DNA of 64,000 nucleotides from Acidobacteriota bacterium. GTDB taxonomy: Bacteria > Acidobacteriota > Terriglobia > Terriglobales > Acidobacteriaceae. Shown piece after piece: positions 1 to 9,198 of this stretch (within the stretch, counting starts at the first letter, position 1; each line of letters begins with the position of its first letter). The position numbers were made by a program, and so were the translations under genes. Location: NCBI GenBank assembly GCA_016196065.1, contig JACPYL010000001.1, forward strand, positions 155,994-219,993, read 5' to 3'. The notes under the pieces were generated by a model. It was not told the DNA's origin and did no database searches. It saw only the letters and a program-made list of their open reading frames with translations.

Positions 1-995
1 GTGTCGACGTTGACGATGCCGCGTTCGCGGGTTTGCAGGAAGTTGAGATTGATCTCAGGCGTGATGCGGACGCGGAAATCCACGGGGCGAAAACTAGTAT
101 CGCCGCGGAAGAGGTCGAACGACAGGCGCAGATTCTCCGACATGAATGCCTGCTCGCCTCGTCCGAAGAATCCGGTGTCGCCGGGATCGGAACTCAGGCC
201 GCTGGGGGTGGGAAGGCGGCGGGCGTCGAATCCGGTTTCGCTGGTGCCGGTGAAGTGAAAGAACCATTGCTGTCCGCCACCAGAAGAAAAAACCGGGTAG
301 TCGCCCTTGAGCCGGTTGCGGTTGAAGGGATCGTACCAGTGGCCTTTCACGTAGGGCACGTCCGGCTGCGTTTCGTAGCGACGCCATTCGGGCATGGCGA
401 TGTCCCAGCGGTCGGGGTTGGGGGAGAAATTGGCGGACGCGGGCGGAATTTGTTCGGGCGTCGCTGGCGTCGTTTCGGTCTGGCTTCTCAGGCCGGGATA
501 GGGATTCGTTGGACCTGTCGGCGCGGCCACGCAGGGCGTCCCCGGCACGCCAGAGGGGCAATGGGCGGCGGGAATCGCTTCGCTGGAGGCTTTCAGCGCA
601 AGCTCGAGAACGCTGACGGGACGGACGACCTGGAAGCCGGAAATCGTCTGGGCTTCGAATCCTTCGCGCGTGAGCTTCACTTCATAGACGCCAAGGCGTA
701 CATCGCGCAAGCGGAAGATGCCTTCGACATTCGTCGTGACGGAGTAATGCTGGCCGCTAGCCGTACCGCTACTTGTACTCTGCAAGTCGAGCTGGACGCC
801 GGGAATGCCGCGTCCCTGCGAATCGCGAATTACTCCCTGCACCGTCGCCGTCGTGGCGGGAGAACGTTCTGGAATGCGGCGATCCGATTGAGGCCGCCGC
901 GCTGACAGAGGCGTCGTCAAAAAAAACAGCAGAAAAAGTCCGAAGCACGGCAGACGCAAAACGGACCACCGGAGCGCGCCTCCGCCTGTCTGCAC
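1..995 (-). CDS. TonB-dependent receptor-like outer-membrane protein, N-terminal part (gene runs off the window)
   Basis: The minus-strand frame is open from a GTG at 995 to the window edge, about 331 codons. It begins with a hydrophobic signal segment (LRLPCFGLFLLFFLTTPLSA), followed by a carboxypeptidase-regulatory-like beta domain (VQGVIRDSQGRGIPGVQLDL, then TTNVEGIFRLRDVRLGVYEV). After a Pro/Thr-rich stretch come Trp- and Tyr-rich segments (WRRYETQPDVPYVKGHWYDP) typical of the periplasmic and early barrel parts of acidobacterial oar/TonB-receptor-like proteins. The barrel lies beyond the window, so the receptor assignment is inferred. A stop codon at 999-1001 in this frame limits the start to GTG 995 or a TTG at 959; neither has a clear Shine-Dalgarno sequence. 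Likely site: outer membrane. Substrate unknown. Confidence 0.6.
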   Translation of the reverse strand, partial: MQTGGGALRWSVLRLPCFGLFLLFFLTTPLSARRPQSDRRIPERSPATTATVQGVIRDSQGRGIPGVQLDLQSTSSGTASGQHYSVTTNVEGIFRLRDVRLGVYEVKLTREGFEAQTISGFQVVRPVSVLELALKASSEAIPAAHCPSGVPGTPCVAAPTGPTNPYPGLRSQTETTPATPEQIPPASANFSPNPDRWDIAMPEWRRYETQPDVPYVKGHWYDPFNRNRLKGDYPVFSSGGGQQWFFHFTGTSETGFDARRLPTPSGLSSDPGDTGFFGRGEQAFMSENLRLSFDLFRGDTSFRPVDFRVRITPEINLNFLQTRERGIVNVD

Positions 996-1123
996 CCGTC
1001 AGCACCATCCCAAGGAGAGTCAGTTCCCTTGGTACCATAGCGACGGCGCGGGAGCAAAGGAAACTGCGGAGTGGGACTACTGTTGGTCACTAGAAGTATC
1101 CACATGGAAAGGGTCACGTCGCT

Positions 1124-1906
1124 CTAAATGTTGGGGAGAAATTCTCGCAAACTCAACCCATCACGCGTTGACTGGTCGTGGTCAAGGACGCGCTCAAACG
1201 GAATCGCACCGATCGCGATCAGGTGCTTACGCAAACGCTCCGCGTAGCGATGAGCGAAATGCTCCTTCTCGGCGTCCGGCCGACTATGGTATCGATTGAG
1301 CAAACCTGCGTAGGCGTCATTTTCTAAGTTCCCATCAGCCCGCGTCGACGGACGTTCGACCTTCTCAAGAAAATCGACCCAATGTCCGATTTCGTGGAGC
1401 ACAGTGCGATACAGTTGTGTCGCCCGACAGCTCTCTAGAGTCGGATCGAGGGTGTGATTTCGGTCCCCGGAGCGCAGTTTGTGTCCATCCAACTTCAAAC
1501 GTTCCAACTCAGCAGTATCGTCAGGAGACAGGGACTTTCCTAACTTCAGGGACTCCGCTGGATTCACCGCTTCGATGACTATTGCCGGTCCACTGTAGAG
1601 GACACTTCCACGCTCGTTCACCAAGTCCGCGACATACGCCAATCTGCCCCATACCGACGCTAGAGTTTGCTCTTTCCGTCGTGGCTGCCTGAGCACGACC
1701 GCGTCAAGTCCTTCCCAGTCGATCAGAGGAACATGGGATATTAATCGTGCAATGTCGTCGACCGTGCAAGCGTGGATACAATCGGATCTAGTAGGTTGAA
1801 TGAAGAACTTCAGCAATCGATCCGAAACAATTCTGCGCACTTCCGTAGCGTTGTCAATTCTTTCCCAAAAAACATGATGTCCATGAGCAATCGCGGGAAT
1901 GGTCAT
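1124..1906 (-). CDS. zincin-like protein with HExxH motif, function unknown
   Basis: About 260 residues from ATG 1906, or 285 from ATG 1981; neither start has a convincing ribosome site. No signal peptide or membrane segment is visible. The C-terminal half carries HEIGHWVDF, an HExxH zinc-metallopeptidase signature followed three residues later by Asp. About 45 residues on, the helix KEHFAHRYAERL could supply a third acidic ligand, as in IrrE- or SprT-like zincins. The N-terminal half matches nothing I recognise. The gene stands alone between the receptor gene and the cyclase, and its base composition looks more AT-rich than its neighbours, which could mean transfer. Metal binding is inferred; the substrate is unknown. 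Confidence 0.5.
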   Translation of the reverse strand: MTIPAIAHGHHVFWERIDNATEVRRIVSDRLLKFFIQPTRSDCIHACTVDDIARLISHVPLIDWEGLDAVVLRQPRRKEQTLASVWGRLAYVADLVNERGSVLYSGPAIVIEAVNPAESLKLGKSLSPDDTAELERLKLDGHKLRSGDRNHTLDPTLESCRATQLYRTVLHEIGHWVDFLEKVERPSTRADGNLENDAYAGLLNRYHSRPDAEKEHFAHRYAERLRKHLIAIGAIPFERVLDHDQSTRDGLSLREFLPNI

Positions 1907-2063
1907 CTTGTTGTTCTGACCATAACCGCTCTTCGGGGTGCCAATGTTCCGGTTGCGTCTTGTTGGATTCCGTGCCCGCATCTCGTGTTAACAACATTAC
2001 ACTCAGCTAAGTTGGCGAGCCATCAATTCCGGGTGTCGTCTTGTCATGGCGCCGAGGCAACCC

Positions 2064-4430
2064 CTACTTCGTCTTCATCACGTAAACCCCATCCCAATCC
2101 GCCTCGGGCGCGTGTTGCATGAATTCCAGCACGCGGTCCATAAATATCTGCGTCGGACCATCATCGGGAAAGTGTGTCAGCATTTCTCCCAGACGGCTGG
2201 CAGCTTCCTGCCAGTTCTGGGCTCGGTAGGCTTCCATGGCGTGGTTGTAGCGGGTTAGCAGAGGTTCGTATTTCTGTTTGTTTTCGGCGAAGTCCAGTAG
2301 TTCGTAGATCGTTACCGGCAGGTTCTTGCCCTTGACGCGAATTTTGTCGAGATCGCGGCAGACGAATTTGTCGGCGACTTCGCGGTAGGTGCCTTCGCTG
2401 ATCACGATGCGTCCGCGGTATTCCTTGGTGATGCCCTCCAGGCGGGACGCGAGGTTGACGTTGTCGCCCATCACGGTCCAGGCCAGGCGCTTGGCGGAGC
2501 CCATGTTGCCGACGTTGACCGGACCGGTGTTCAGGCCGACGCCGATGGCAATTTGCTTGCGGCCTTCGGCCTTCCACTTGGCGTTGAGTTTGTCGAGGGC
2601 CTGGATCATCTGTAGAGAGCAGGCGCAGGCGCGGTAGGCGTGGTCGGTTTGCGGATAGGGCGATCCCCAGAAGGCCATGATGGCGTCGCCGATGTATTTG
2701 TCGAGCGTGCCGAGGTTGTGAAAAATCACTTCGGTCATTTCGCCAAGATATTCGTTCAGTAGCAGGACTAGTTCGTCGGCGGTGAGGCCTTCGGACATCG
2801 TCGTGAAGCCGCGGATATCGCTGAACATCACGGTGAGGTTTTTGGTCTCTCCGCCGGGACGGATGTATTTCTGCGGATCTTTTTCGATGAGTCCAATCAC
2901 GCCCGGGGACAGATACTGACCGAACGTCTTGCGGATCTTTCGTTTCTCGCCTTCTTCGAAAATCATGCGGAAACTGGTGATGACGGCGTAGTTGATGACC
3001 AGCGTTCCGGCGGGAATCACGCAGCTCAGCCACAATCCCCAGCGCGCGAAGCTGAAGTAGATGAACCAGGCGAAGAGTCCCAGAGTCAGGAAGAGCGATA
3101 ACGTCGAATACAGCGGCTTGATGCGGCTGAACCAGAATCCGAAGACCAGGCCGAAGATCAGGATCGTCGCTATGTCGATCATTTCTTCGTTCAGGCCGCG
3201 GGTTAAGAAGGTGCGGCCTTTTTCGTCGCTGTGCAGGAGGTTGTCGATGATGTTGGCGTGGACCTCTACACCCATGTAGCCGGAGTCCTGCTTCTGGAAC
3301 GGCGTGTTGCGGAGGTCACCGATGCCGAGGGCGGTTCCGCCCATGATCACGATCTTGTCTTTGAAGGTTTCGGGCGGCACTGTGCCGTTGAGCACGTCCC
3401 ACATTGAGTAGTGCTTGTAGGTATGGAAGGGGCCGGTGAAGTTGATGAGGACACTGCCGTCCTGCCAGGGTTTGAGTTGGTGGCGGCCAAATTGGATACG
3501 CTCCAGGCCGTTCTCGGAGATATAAGCCGCAATCTCCTGATCAGGAATTTTTTCGTACTCGAGGACCGCTTGCATGGCGAGCGAGGGAAAGAAATCCTGG
3601 TCCTGATAGCGGACGATCAGCAGTCCGCGGCGGAGGGTGCCGTCGGGATCGGGGCTGATGTTGAGATAGCCGTAGGACGCGGCCGCCTCGGCTAACTGGG
3701 CCAGGTTCGCCTCAGCTCCGGGATACGCGTTGCCGCCGTGCTCCAGCCAGGCGCGGCTCATATCGAAGTCGCGGCCCTTCGACTTAGCCTTCAGCACCTG
3801 CGGAAACGCTTTGGCCCAGACGATGTTGAAATATTCCTCGGCGCGCTTCGGATCGGAAGACTGGGCGCGGTCTTTGTCGAGAAACAGGTGGCCGAGAACG
3901 ACCTTACCGGATTGCTGCAACGCGGCCGCGAGGATCGCATCGTGGTCGCCGGCAGATTCCAGAGCTTTGATTTTTGCAGCTACGCTGGCTGGGGCCGAGG
4001 TCCCCAGCTCGCGCTGTAGTTGCGCCAGTGCCTGTCCAGCGGAATTGTTTTCGGGCGTGGGGAATGTGGCGTCAAAGGCGATTACTCCCGCGCCGCCTGC
4101 ACTAAGCTTCTGCACCAGCGATGCGTAAGCCGTGCGGGGCAGGGGAAAAGCGCCGATATTCTGGAGCGTTTTCTCGTCGATACCGACGATCACAATGCGA
4201 TCGTCATGCGGGCGTTCCCCGCGCGCTGCAAATCGCATGTCGAGCGAACGCTGTTCGATGTTTTGCAAGAAGAGGAAACCGGCCTGGGTACTGCCGGCGA
4301 TGCCCGCGAAGGCGAACAAGACGAGGCCCGCCAGTGTGACCAGTACAGCTAGAGCCAGGTCAATCTGACGGGCCGAAAATCTACCCAGCCATCGAGTCCA
4401 GCGAGACCACCTTTGTTCGCGCAGGGTCAT
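2064..4430 (-). CDS. CHASE2-domain adenylate cyclase (class III), membrane bound
   Basis: 788 residues. A first membrane helix (about 24-46) is followed by a periplasmic CHASE2 sensor (about 60-400), two or three membrane helices (about 417-487) and a cytoplasmic class III cyclase domain (about 525-720). Catalytic features are present: metal-binding Asp538 (FSDIRGFT) and Asp582 (YIGDAIMAFWG), purine-specifying Lys578 (LDKYIGD) and Asp656 (WTVMGDNVN), and transition-state Asn659 and Arg663 (NLASRLEG). The Lys/Asp pair points to ATP, so the product should be cAMP. The C-terminal tail is helical and TPR-like. The fecR-type gene begins upstream and ends 33 bp before this ATG, so the two are probably one operon. 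The signal sensed is unknown. Confidence 0.93.
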   Translation of the reverse strand: MTLREQRWSRWTRWLGRFSARQIDLALAVLVTLAGLVLFAFAGIAGSTQAGFLFLQNIEQRSLDMRFAARGERPHDDRIVIVGIDEKTLQNIGAFPLPRTAYASLVQKLSAGGAGVIAFDATFPTPENNSAGQALAQLQRELGTSAPASVAAKIKALESAGDHDAILAAALQQSGKVVLGHLFLDKDRAQSSDPKRAEEYFNIVWAKAFPQVLKAKSKGRDFDMSRAWLEHGGNAYPGAEANLAQLAEAAASYGYLNISPDPDGTLRRGLLIVRYQDQDFFPSLAMQAVLEYEKIPDQEIAAYISENGLERIQFGRHQLKPWQDGSVLINFTGPFHTYKHYSMWDVLNGTVPPETFKDKIVIMGGTALGIGDLRNTPFQKQDSGYMGVEVHANIIDNLLHSDEKGRTFLTRGLNEEMIDIATILIFGLVFGFWFSRIKPLYSTLSLFLTLGLFAWFIYFSFARWGLWLSCVIPAGTLVINYAVITSFRMIFEEGEKRKIRKTFGQYLSPGVIGLIEKDPQKYIRPGGETKNLTVMFSDIRGFTTMSEGLTADELVLLLNEYLGEMTEVIFHNLGTLDKYIGDAIMAFWGSPYPQTDHAYRACACSLQMIQALDKLNAKWKAEGRKQIAIGVGLNTGPVNVGNMGSAKRLAWTVMGDNVNLASRLEGITKEYRGRIVISEGTYREVADKFVCRDLDKIRVKGKNLPVTIYELLDFAENKQKYEPLLTRYNHAMEAYRAQNWQEAASRLGEMLTHFPDDGPTQIFMDRVLEFMQHAPEADWDGVYVMKTK

Positions 4431-4463
4431 AGGGATCGCGCTTCCAGGTGATGAAACAGTTCC

Positions 4464-5273
4464 TTACTTGCACTTCGGGTTCTGCGGATCGCATTGTCCC
4501 CGCGGAGCCGCCGGGCTGGTATTGAGTTGCGTGATGCCCACCGCGAACCCGGCCGCTGCCACGCTCGCTCCAATCAGCACGTCGCGCACAAAATGGGCGC
4601 GGTGAAGGGGCGGTGCAACATCCGACACAGAGGTTTCTGACGCGCTCGCCCGTTGCACTTCGGCGGGCGTGGACTGAGGCTGGAAACCAGCCGGAGGTAT
4701 CACTGAACTGATTACCACCATCTGTCCCGCTGCCACTATGATCTGGTTCTCCGCGGACTGGCCAGAGTTTTTCACCACCTTGGCATCTCCAACCGGAGTG
4801 ACCCAGACCTTGCCGGTATAGCAGATAACAGTCGTCTTGTTGGTCTCGTAGCTGACGTAGAAGTCAGTGCCAATGACACCGATGACCGCGTTCGGCGTCT
4901 TCATTTCGAACTTGCCATTCGGCTGCGTGACTTTGACGACCTTGCTGCGCACTTTGCCGAAATCCATTTCCAGTGAAGTCTGCTGCGACGCGGCATCGTG
5001 CTGCACGACGCGCAATTCGCTATTCGAGCCCAGGCTCAGGATGGATCCATCCGTCAAACCAGCTCGCAGACGCCCTTTCTGCTCCGTCTTGAGCAGGTCG
5101 TTCCACACCAGGTCGTCTTTCACCCTGGCAGGCTTGTCATTGCGTGTAGCGGACGGAATAAGCGCGCTGATCTGTCCAGCGGTTTGTGCACTCGGAGCGG
5201 GCGCACAGAGCGCCGGCAATGGCGACAGCATCAGGCACAATAGTCCTGCAACGATGCGTTTGAAAGAAGTCAA
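4464..5273 (-). CDS. FecR-domain periplasmic/exported protein
   Basis: 269 residues starting at a TTG supported by an upstream AAGGGGA. There is a signal peptide (about 1-24, ending PALCAPA). The FecR-like beta domain follows (about 55-190), with the family pattern of RAGLTDGSILSLGSNSELRV and TPNAVIGVIGTDFYVSY. A second hydrophobic segment (FVRDVLIGASVAAAGFAVGI) near the C-terminus may anchor it; the tail carries two Cys (GQCDPQNPKC). Unlike iron-siderophore FecR it has no neighbouring sigma factor or receptor. Instead it directly precedes the CHASE2 adenylate cyclase, so a role presenting an envelope signal to the cyclase is plausible. That link is inference from co-location. Confidence 0.88.
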   Translation of the reverse strand: MTSFKRIVAGLLCLMLSPLPALCAPAPSAQTAGQISALIPSATRNDKPARVKDDLVWNDLLKTEQKGRLRAGLTDGSILSLGSNSELRVVQHDAASQQTSLEMDFGKVRSKVVKVTQPNGKFEMKTPNAVIGVIGTDFYVSYETNKTTVICYTGKVWVTPVGDAKVVKNSGQSAENQIIVAAGQMVVISSVIPPAGFQPQSTPAEVQRASASETSVSDVAPPLHRAHFVRDVLIGASVAAAGFAVGITQLNTSPAAPRGQCDPQNPKCK

Positions 5274-5498
5274 GCTAGTCCCCTTACCCGATTCCCACTA
5301 TTTTTTCTGGAAGATAACCGAATTGTTGCACAGGCAAAGGGATTGTCAACGTTACCACCCTCGGGGAGTGTCGATTGTGGTTACTCGAAAGTATCAGCCC
5401 CCTCGTTTCTGCTGAAATCCCGTATTACCATCGCGGCTGGGTCGGAGTTCGCGATACTGGACACCACTCGTTAGCGCCGACGCGTGTCTTGAGGTGGA

Positions 5499-7043
5499 AT
5501 GAAGCATTGCATTTGGGATCGGTACGGACGGGTCGCCGCAGGAGCGTTGGTGTTGCTGATGGTGGCAATGCTGGCTACTTCGTGCGGCAGTGCCAGTTCG
5601 GTAGTACCCACTCCTCCGCCGCCGCCCCCAGTGCCGCTCACTGCCACCGAGGTACAAACTGTCGTTGAAGATGCCGCACAGTCGCTGAACGTCCCGATGG
5701 TGATTGCGGTCGCGGATCGCTCCGGGAAAATTCTCGCCGTATTTCAAAATGCCGGAGCGCCCGCTACCTCTCCCGGCAATTTCGGGGCGCTCGTCGACAG
5801 TAAAGAACTGGCCGTAGCCTTGGCTCGCACCGCCGCCCTGTTCAGCAACAACCAGGCTCCGCTTTCGAGTCGCACCGTGCGCTTCATCAGCGGTGTTCAT
5901 TTTCCGCCCGGCATCGATAACGCTGGGAACGGAGACTTGTATGGAATTGAAAACACGAATCGCGGTTGTTCGCTGAACGCAACCTTCCTGCCCGCAAAGA
6001 ATATTGATCCCTCGCGATCGATCGACGGCCTGAGCCTGGGGCTCGGTATCATCACGGGCAAAGCCGACATCAACGATAGCGATTCAGCCGCAGTGAATCC
6101 GGGCGGAGTACCGCTTTTCAAGAATGGCTACGCGGTCGGAGGAGTGGGCGTCGTCACCGCAAGAACCGATGCGGCAGAGTTTGCGGCCTATACGGGAGCT
6201 CATCAGTCAGGACTGCTTCCCGACCCATCGCAATTGCCGCCGCCCGGTGTTGTGATTGTGGGCGGGATTGCCTTGCCCTTTGTAAATCAGACCACGCCGC
6301 CCCAGGGAATCGATCCCGGTACCACAGCCGGAACGTACTTCGTGGGACCAATACCGGGCAGTCTGCCTCCTGAAGGAGATCTGGTTGGGCCCAATGCTGG
6401 AACATCTGGGCTCACACAAGCGGATGTAACGACCATCATCAATCAGGCCGTGGCGACCGCGAATCTGACGCGCGCCGTGATCCGCCTGCCGCAGAGTTCT
6501 CGAACGAAAATGACGATCGCGGTTACGGATCTCGACGGCACCGTACTCGGCCTCCACCGAATGCCGGATGCCACCGTGTTCAGCGTCGATGTAGCCGTCG
6601 CGAAAGCGCGCAACGTGATCTATTTCAGTAATCCTGCGGGAACGCCCGACCTGCCTGGAGTTCCCGCCGGCACAGCCGTTTCGAATCGCACCATCGGATT
6701 CGGTGCCCAGCCCTTTTTCCCTCCCGGCATCAACGACTCCGCGCCGGGACCATTCTTCAATCTCTATACTTTTGACATTGCTCATCCCTGCACGAATGGT
6801 TCGCAAACGGCGAATCCTGATCAGAATGGAGTAGTGTTCTTCCCCGGCAGCGTGCCGCTCTACAAAAACGGAGTGTTAGTGGGCGGACTGGGCGTAAGCG
6901 GAGACGGCGTCGATCAGGACGACTATGTAACCAATGCCGGAGCCAAAGGATTCGATGCGCCCGATAACATCCGTGCCGACCAGATAATCATCGACAGCGT
7001 ACGTTTACCCTACCTGAAGTTTCCAAGAAACCCTACTCAATAG
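5499..7043 (+). CDS. lipoprotein with two GlcG/HbpS-type (DUF336) domains
   Basis: 514 residues; ATG preceded by GAGGTGGA. The N-terminus is a lipoprotein signal with a lipobox LATSC, Cys29 being the likely lipidation site, followed by a Pro-rich linker. Two copies of a GlcG/HbpS-like domain follow (about 45-265 and 305-510). Each has the opening VQTVVEDAAQ- or VTTIINQAVA-like helix, a beta strand of the type MVIAVADRSGKILAVF or MTIAVTDLDGTVLGLH, a helix rich in A/R, an FxPPGI motif and a closing VPLYKNGVLVGGLGVSGDG. HbpS proteins bind heme or small cofactors. The next gene on the same strand encodes a di-heme protein, which suggests a periplasmic redox or heme-related role. Each domain is longer than a typical 140-aa GlcG, with inserts after the A/R helix. 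Confidence 0.82.
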   Translation: MKHCIWDRYGRVAAGALVLLMVAMLATSCGSASSVVPTPPPPPPVPLTATEVQTVVEDAAQSLNVPMVIAVADRSGKILAVFQNAGAPATSPGNFGALVDSKELAVALARTAALFSNNQAPLSSRTVRFISGVHFPPGIDNAGNGDLYGIENTNRGCSLNATFLPAKNIDPSRSIDGLSLGLGIITGKADINDSDSAAVNPGGVPLFKNGYAVGGVGVVTARTDAAEFAAYTGAHQSGLLPDPSQLPPPGVVIVGGIALPFVNQTTPPQGIDPGTTAGTYFVGPIPGSLPPEGDLVGPNAGTSGLTQADVTTIINQAVATANLTRAVIRLPQSSRTKMTIAVTDLDGTVLGLHRMPDATVFSVDVAVAKARNVIYFSNPAGTPDLPGVPAGTAVSNRTIGFGAQPFFPPGINDSAPGPFFNLYTFDIAHPCTNGSQTANPDQNGVVFFPGSVPLYKNGVLVGGLGVSGDGVDQDDYVTNAGAKGFDAPDNIRADQIIIDSVRLPYLKFPRNPTQ

Positions 7044-7097
7044 CCCGAACGCAGCCGCAGTGCTCGGGACAAGGCCAAAAACTGCCCGGCACCGTAA

Positions 7098-7118
7098 CAG
7101 TCCCTGGGACTGCATTTT
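7098..7118 (+). terminator. weak hairpin after the GlcG-domain gene
   Basis: CAGTCC-CTG-GGACTG forms a 6-bp stem followed by CATTTT. It lies 55 nt after the stop codon of the GlcG-domain gene. The stem is short and the T-run only four bases, so termination is possible rather than certain. Confidence 0.35.
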
Positions 7119-7279
7119 GGACCGTTGCAATCGCCACCCTCAACATTTCGGAACAGGCGTGTCGTCTTTTCCCGTTACCTTCCGTTTGTCAGAGTAGAGC
7201 GCGATCCGGGGTTCGACCGGAATCGACTCTTCGCGGCATTCAAGATTCCGCAGCACGGGAAAATGTGGAGGGAGAGATC

Positions 7280-8842
7280 ATGAGACATTTGGGGAAAGCA
7301 TACACGTTCACTTGTTTGGCCATGCTCCTGTGGAGTCTCGCGGGGCAAGCGCAGATGATCGACAACACACAGGCGCCGAACACAGCCAAGGCTGGAATCA
7401 ACAAATCTCTGCTTGATGAAATCGGCGCGGGGCGTGGAGACGTCATGGTGGAGGGATCTTCCATGTACATCATCAACCGCGATCCGTTCCGCGCCATTCG
7501 CCGGGGACGGCAGCTCTTCCAGCGCAAATTCACCCGCTTGCAAGGACAGGGGGCCAACGAAAAAGACGGCGTGGGCGACATCAACAATGACATTGGCATC
7601 GGAGCCGGTTTGTCGGACAGTTGCGCCTTGTGCCATGGTCGCCCGCGCGGATCAGCGGGGACAGGTGGCAACGTCGTCACTCGTCCAGACAGTCGGGATG
7701 CGGGACATCTGTTCGGCCTGGGCCTGAAAGAAATGCTGGCTGACGAAATTACGACCGACTTGCGCTCGACCCGTGACCTGGCCGTCACCCTGGCGAAGCA
7801 GATGAAACGTCCTATGACGCTGAAGCTGACAAGCAAAGGCGTAAAGTACGGGACCATCACCGGCAATCCAGACGGCTCGGTCGATACGACGAAGGTGCAA
7901 GGCGTCGATGCCGATCTGCGAGTGAAGCCATTTTTTGCCGAAGGAAGCACAATTTCCCTGCGGGAATTTATCGTGGGCGCGCTGCACAACGAAATGGGTC
8001 TGGAAGCCTCAGCCGACCCGGACCTGCTCGCAGCAAGTGCCGGCGGGCGCGTGGTCACTCCGTCGGGCATGGTTCTGGACGGGTCCAAAGACAGGATCAG
8101 TGCGCCTCCTGCACCTGATCCGGACAATGGAAACGAGATCGATCCCGCGATCGTGGATCATCTGGAGTTTTACCTGCTCAATTATTTCAAGCCCGGACAC
8201 GGCGAACCGAACTCAGTTGCGGACAAGGGGCGAAAAGTGTTTCAACAGTTGGGCTGCTCTTCCTGTCACGTATCCGACATGACCATTAACCACGACCGCC
8301 GCGTGGCGGATCTGGAGACGGTCTACGATCCGGCGCGGGGAATCTTCAACAGCATGTTTGCGACAGCGACGCCACTCTTTCACGAAGTGGACGACGGTTC
8401 AGGTCTCCCGCTCCTGAAGCTTCCCTTGGGAAATTCGTTTGTCGTGAACGACATCTTCTCCGATTTTAAGCGGCATGATGTCGGAGCGAAGTTCTACGAG
8501 CGCAACTGGGATGGAACGATACAAGCCCAATTTCTAACACGTCCGTTGTGGGGAATCGGTTCGACTGGTCCGTACGGACACGATGGACGCAGCATGACCT
8601 TGAACGATGTAATCCTCCGCCACGGTGGAGAAGCGCAAAAGTCACGCGACAAGTATGCGGGACTCGGGAGCAGTGGAAAAGTTGCTCTCCAGACATTCCT
8701 GAATTCTCTGGTGCTGTTCCCGCCGGATGATACTGCTTCGAATCTGGATCCGGGCGATCCGACAAAAACAGGATTCCCTCAATTCGGTCACGGCAGCATC
8801 AAGTTGACGGTGCTGTTTAACAATCCAGCGGATCCGGAGTAA
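7280..8842 (+). CDS. di-heme oxidoreductase family protein (DHOR, former DUF1111), secreted
   Basis: 520 residues from ATG 7280, chosen because GGAGGGAGAG lies directly upstream and a signal peptide follows at once (MRHLGKAYTFTC... to AGQAQ); an in-frame ATG at 7265 overlaps that ribosome site. Two c-type heme motifs are visible: CALCH at 115-119 and CSSCH at 326-330. The second sits in a typical cytochrome context (KGRKVFQQLGCSSCH). The C-terminal part contains FLTRPLWGIGSTGPYGHDGR and a conserved HGGEA, as in di-heme thiol-oxidoreductase-like proteins. The expected location is periplasmic, exchanging electrons with another carrier. It follows the GlcG/HbpS lipoprotein by 236 nt on the same strand; no oxidase subunit is adjacent. 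Confidence 0.88.
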   Translation: MRHLGKAYTFTCLAMLLWSLAGQAQMIDNTQAPNTAKAGINKSLLDEIGAGRGDVMVEGSSMYIINRDPFRAIRRGRQLFQRKFTRLQGQGANEKDGVGDINNDIGIGAGLSDSCALCHGRPRGSAGTGGNVVTRPDSRDAGHLFGLGLKEMLADEITTDLRSTRDLAVTLAKQMKRPMTLKLTSKGVKYGTITGNPDGSVDTTKVQGVDADLRVKPFFAEGSTISLREFIVGALHNEMGLEASADPDLLAASAGGRVVTPSGMVLDGSKDRISAPPAPDPDNGNEIDPAIVDHLEFYLLNYFKPGHGEPNSVADKGRKVFQQLGCSSCHVSDMTINHDRRVADLETVYDPARGIFNSMFATATPLFHEVDDGSGLPLLKLPLGNSFVVNDIFSDFKRHDVGAKFYERNWDGTIQAQFLTRPLWGIGSTGPYGHDGRSMTLNDVILRHGGEAQKSRDKYAGLGSSGKVALQTFLNSLVLFPPDDTASNLDPGDPTKTGFPQFGHGSIKLTVLFNNPADPE

Positions 8843-8881
8843 GCGAGCCGGCACCGGGTTAATCTGGGTTCCAAAACCAAT

Positions 8882-8911
8882 GTGCTCCAGCGAATCTTTG
8901 CGCTGGGGCAC
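8882..8911. terminator. GC-rich hairpin downstream of the di-heme gene
   Basis: GTGCTCCAGCG and CGCTGGGGCAC pair over 11 positions (one G-U) around an 8-nt loop, about 40 nt after the di-heme oxidoreductase stop. No T-run follows, so it may stabilise or end the transcript with help from Rho. Confidence 0.4.
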
Positions 8912-9021
8912 CGGGGACTGGGGTTACGCATACAAGGAGAAGTTACTTTCTGGCAGGCGTTTCAGGTTGAACGCAACCAGTTTCTCAGAGCACGAAAGAA
9001 CTCTCACCGGCCCGAAATAGT

Positions 9022-9106
9022 TGGTGCGAAAGGGGGGACTCGAACCCCCACGGTTTTACCCGCCAGATCCTAAGTCTGGTGCGTCTGCCAATTCCGCCAC
9101 TTTCGC
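9022..9106 (-). tRNA. tRNA-Leu, anticodon UAG
   Basis: Read on the minus strand it starts GCGAAAGTGG and ends CTTTCGC-ACCA, so the 7-bp acceptor stem closes perfectly and CCA is encoded. The anticodon stem CCAGA/TCTGG holds the loop CTTAGGA, anticodon TAG (decodes CUA and probably other CUN codons). The T arm GGGGGTTCGAGTCCCCC is complete. A moderately long variable region fits a class II leucine tRNA; length is 85 nt with CCA. Confidence 0.95.
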
Positions 9107-9167
9107 AAGGTAAAGCAGGACTGCCAGGAAAATTGTAGCATCCGGTTTCGCGTGGAATTGAAGAAGA

Positions 9168-9194
9168 AAGGGGCGGTCGCTGGGACCGCCCCTT
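9168..9194 (-). terminator. rho-independent-like terminator of the subtilase gene
   Basis: An 11-bp perfect stem (AAGGGGCGGTC with GACCGCCCCTT) and a 5-nt loop lie 5 nt past the stop codon of the minus-strand subtilase gene. On that strand it is followed by the T-rich stretch TTCTTCTTCAATT. It also separates the gene from the downstream tRNA-Leu. Confidence 0.75.
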
Positions 9195-9198
9195 CGCA

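Noticed and set aside
1..905. Plus-strand frames of 85 and 290 codons at the left edge
   Set aside because: They are shadows of the minus-strand receptor-like gene, which has a signal peptide and a recognisable domain.
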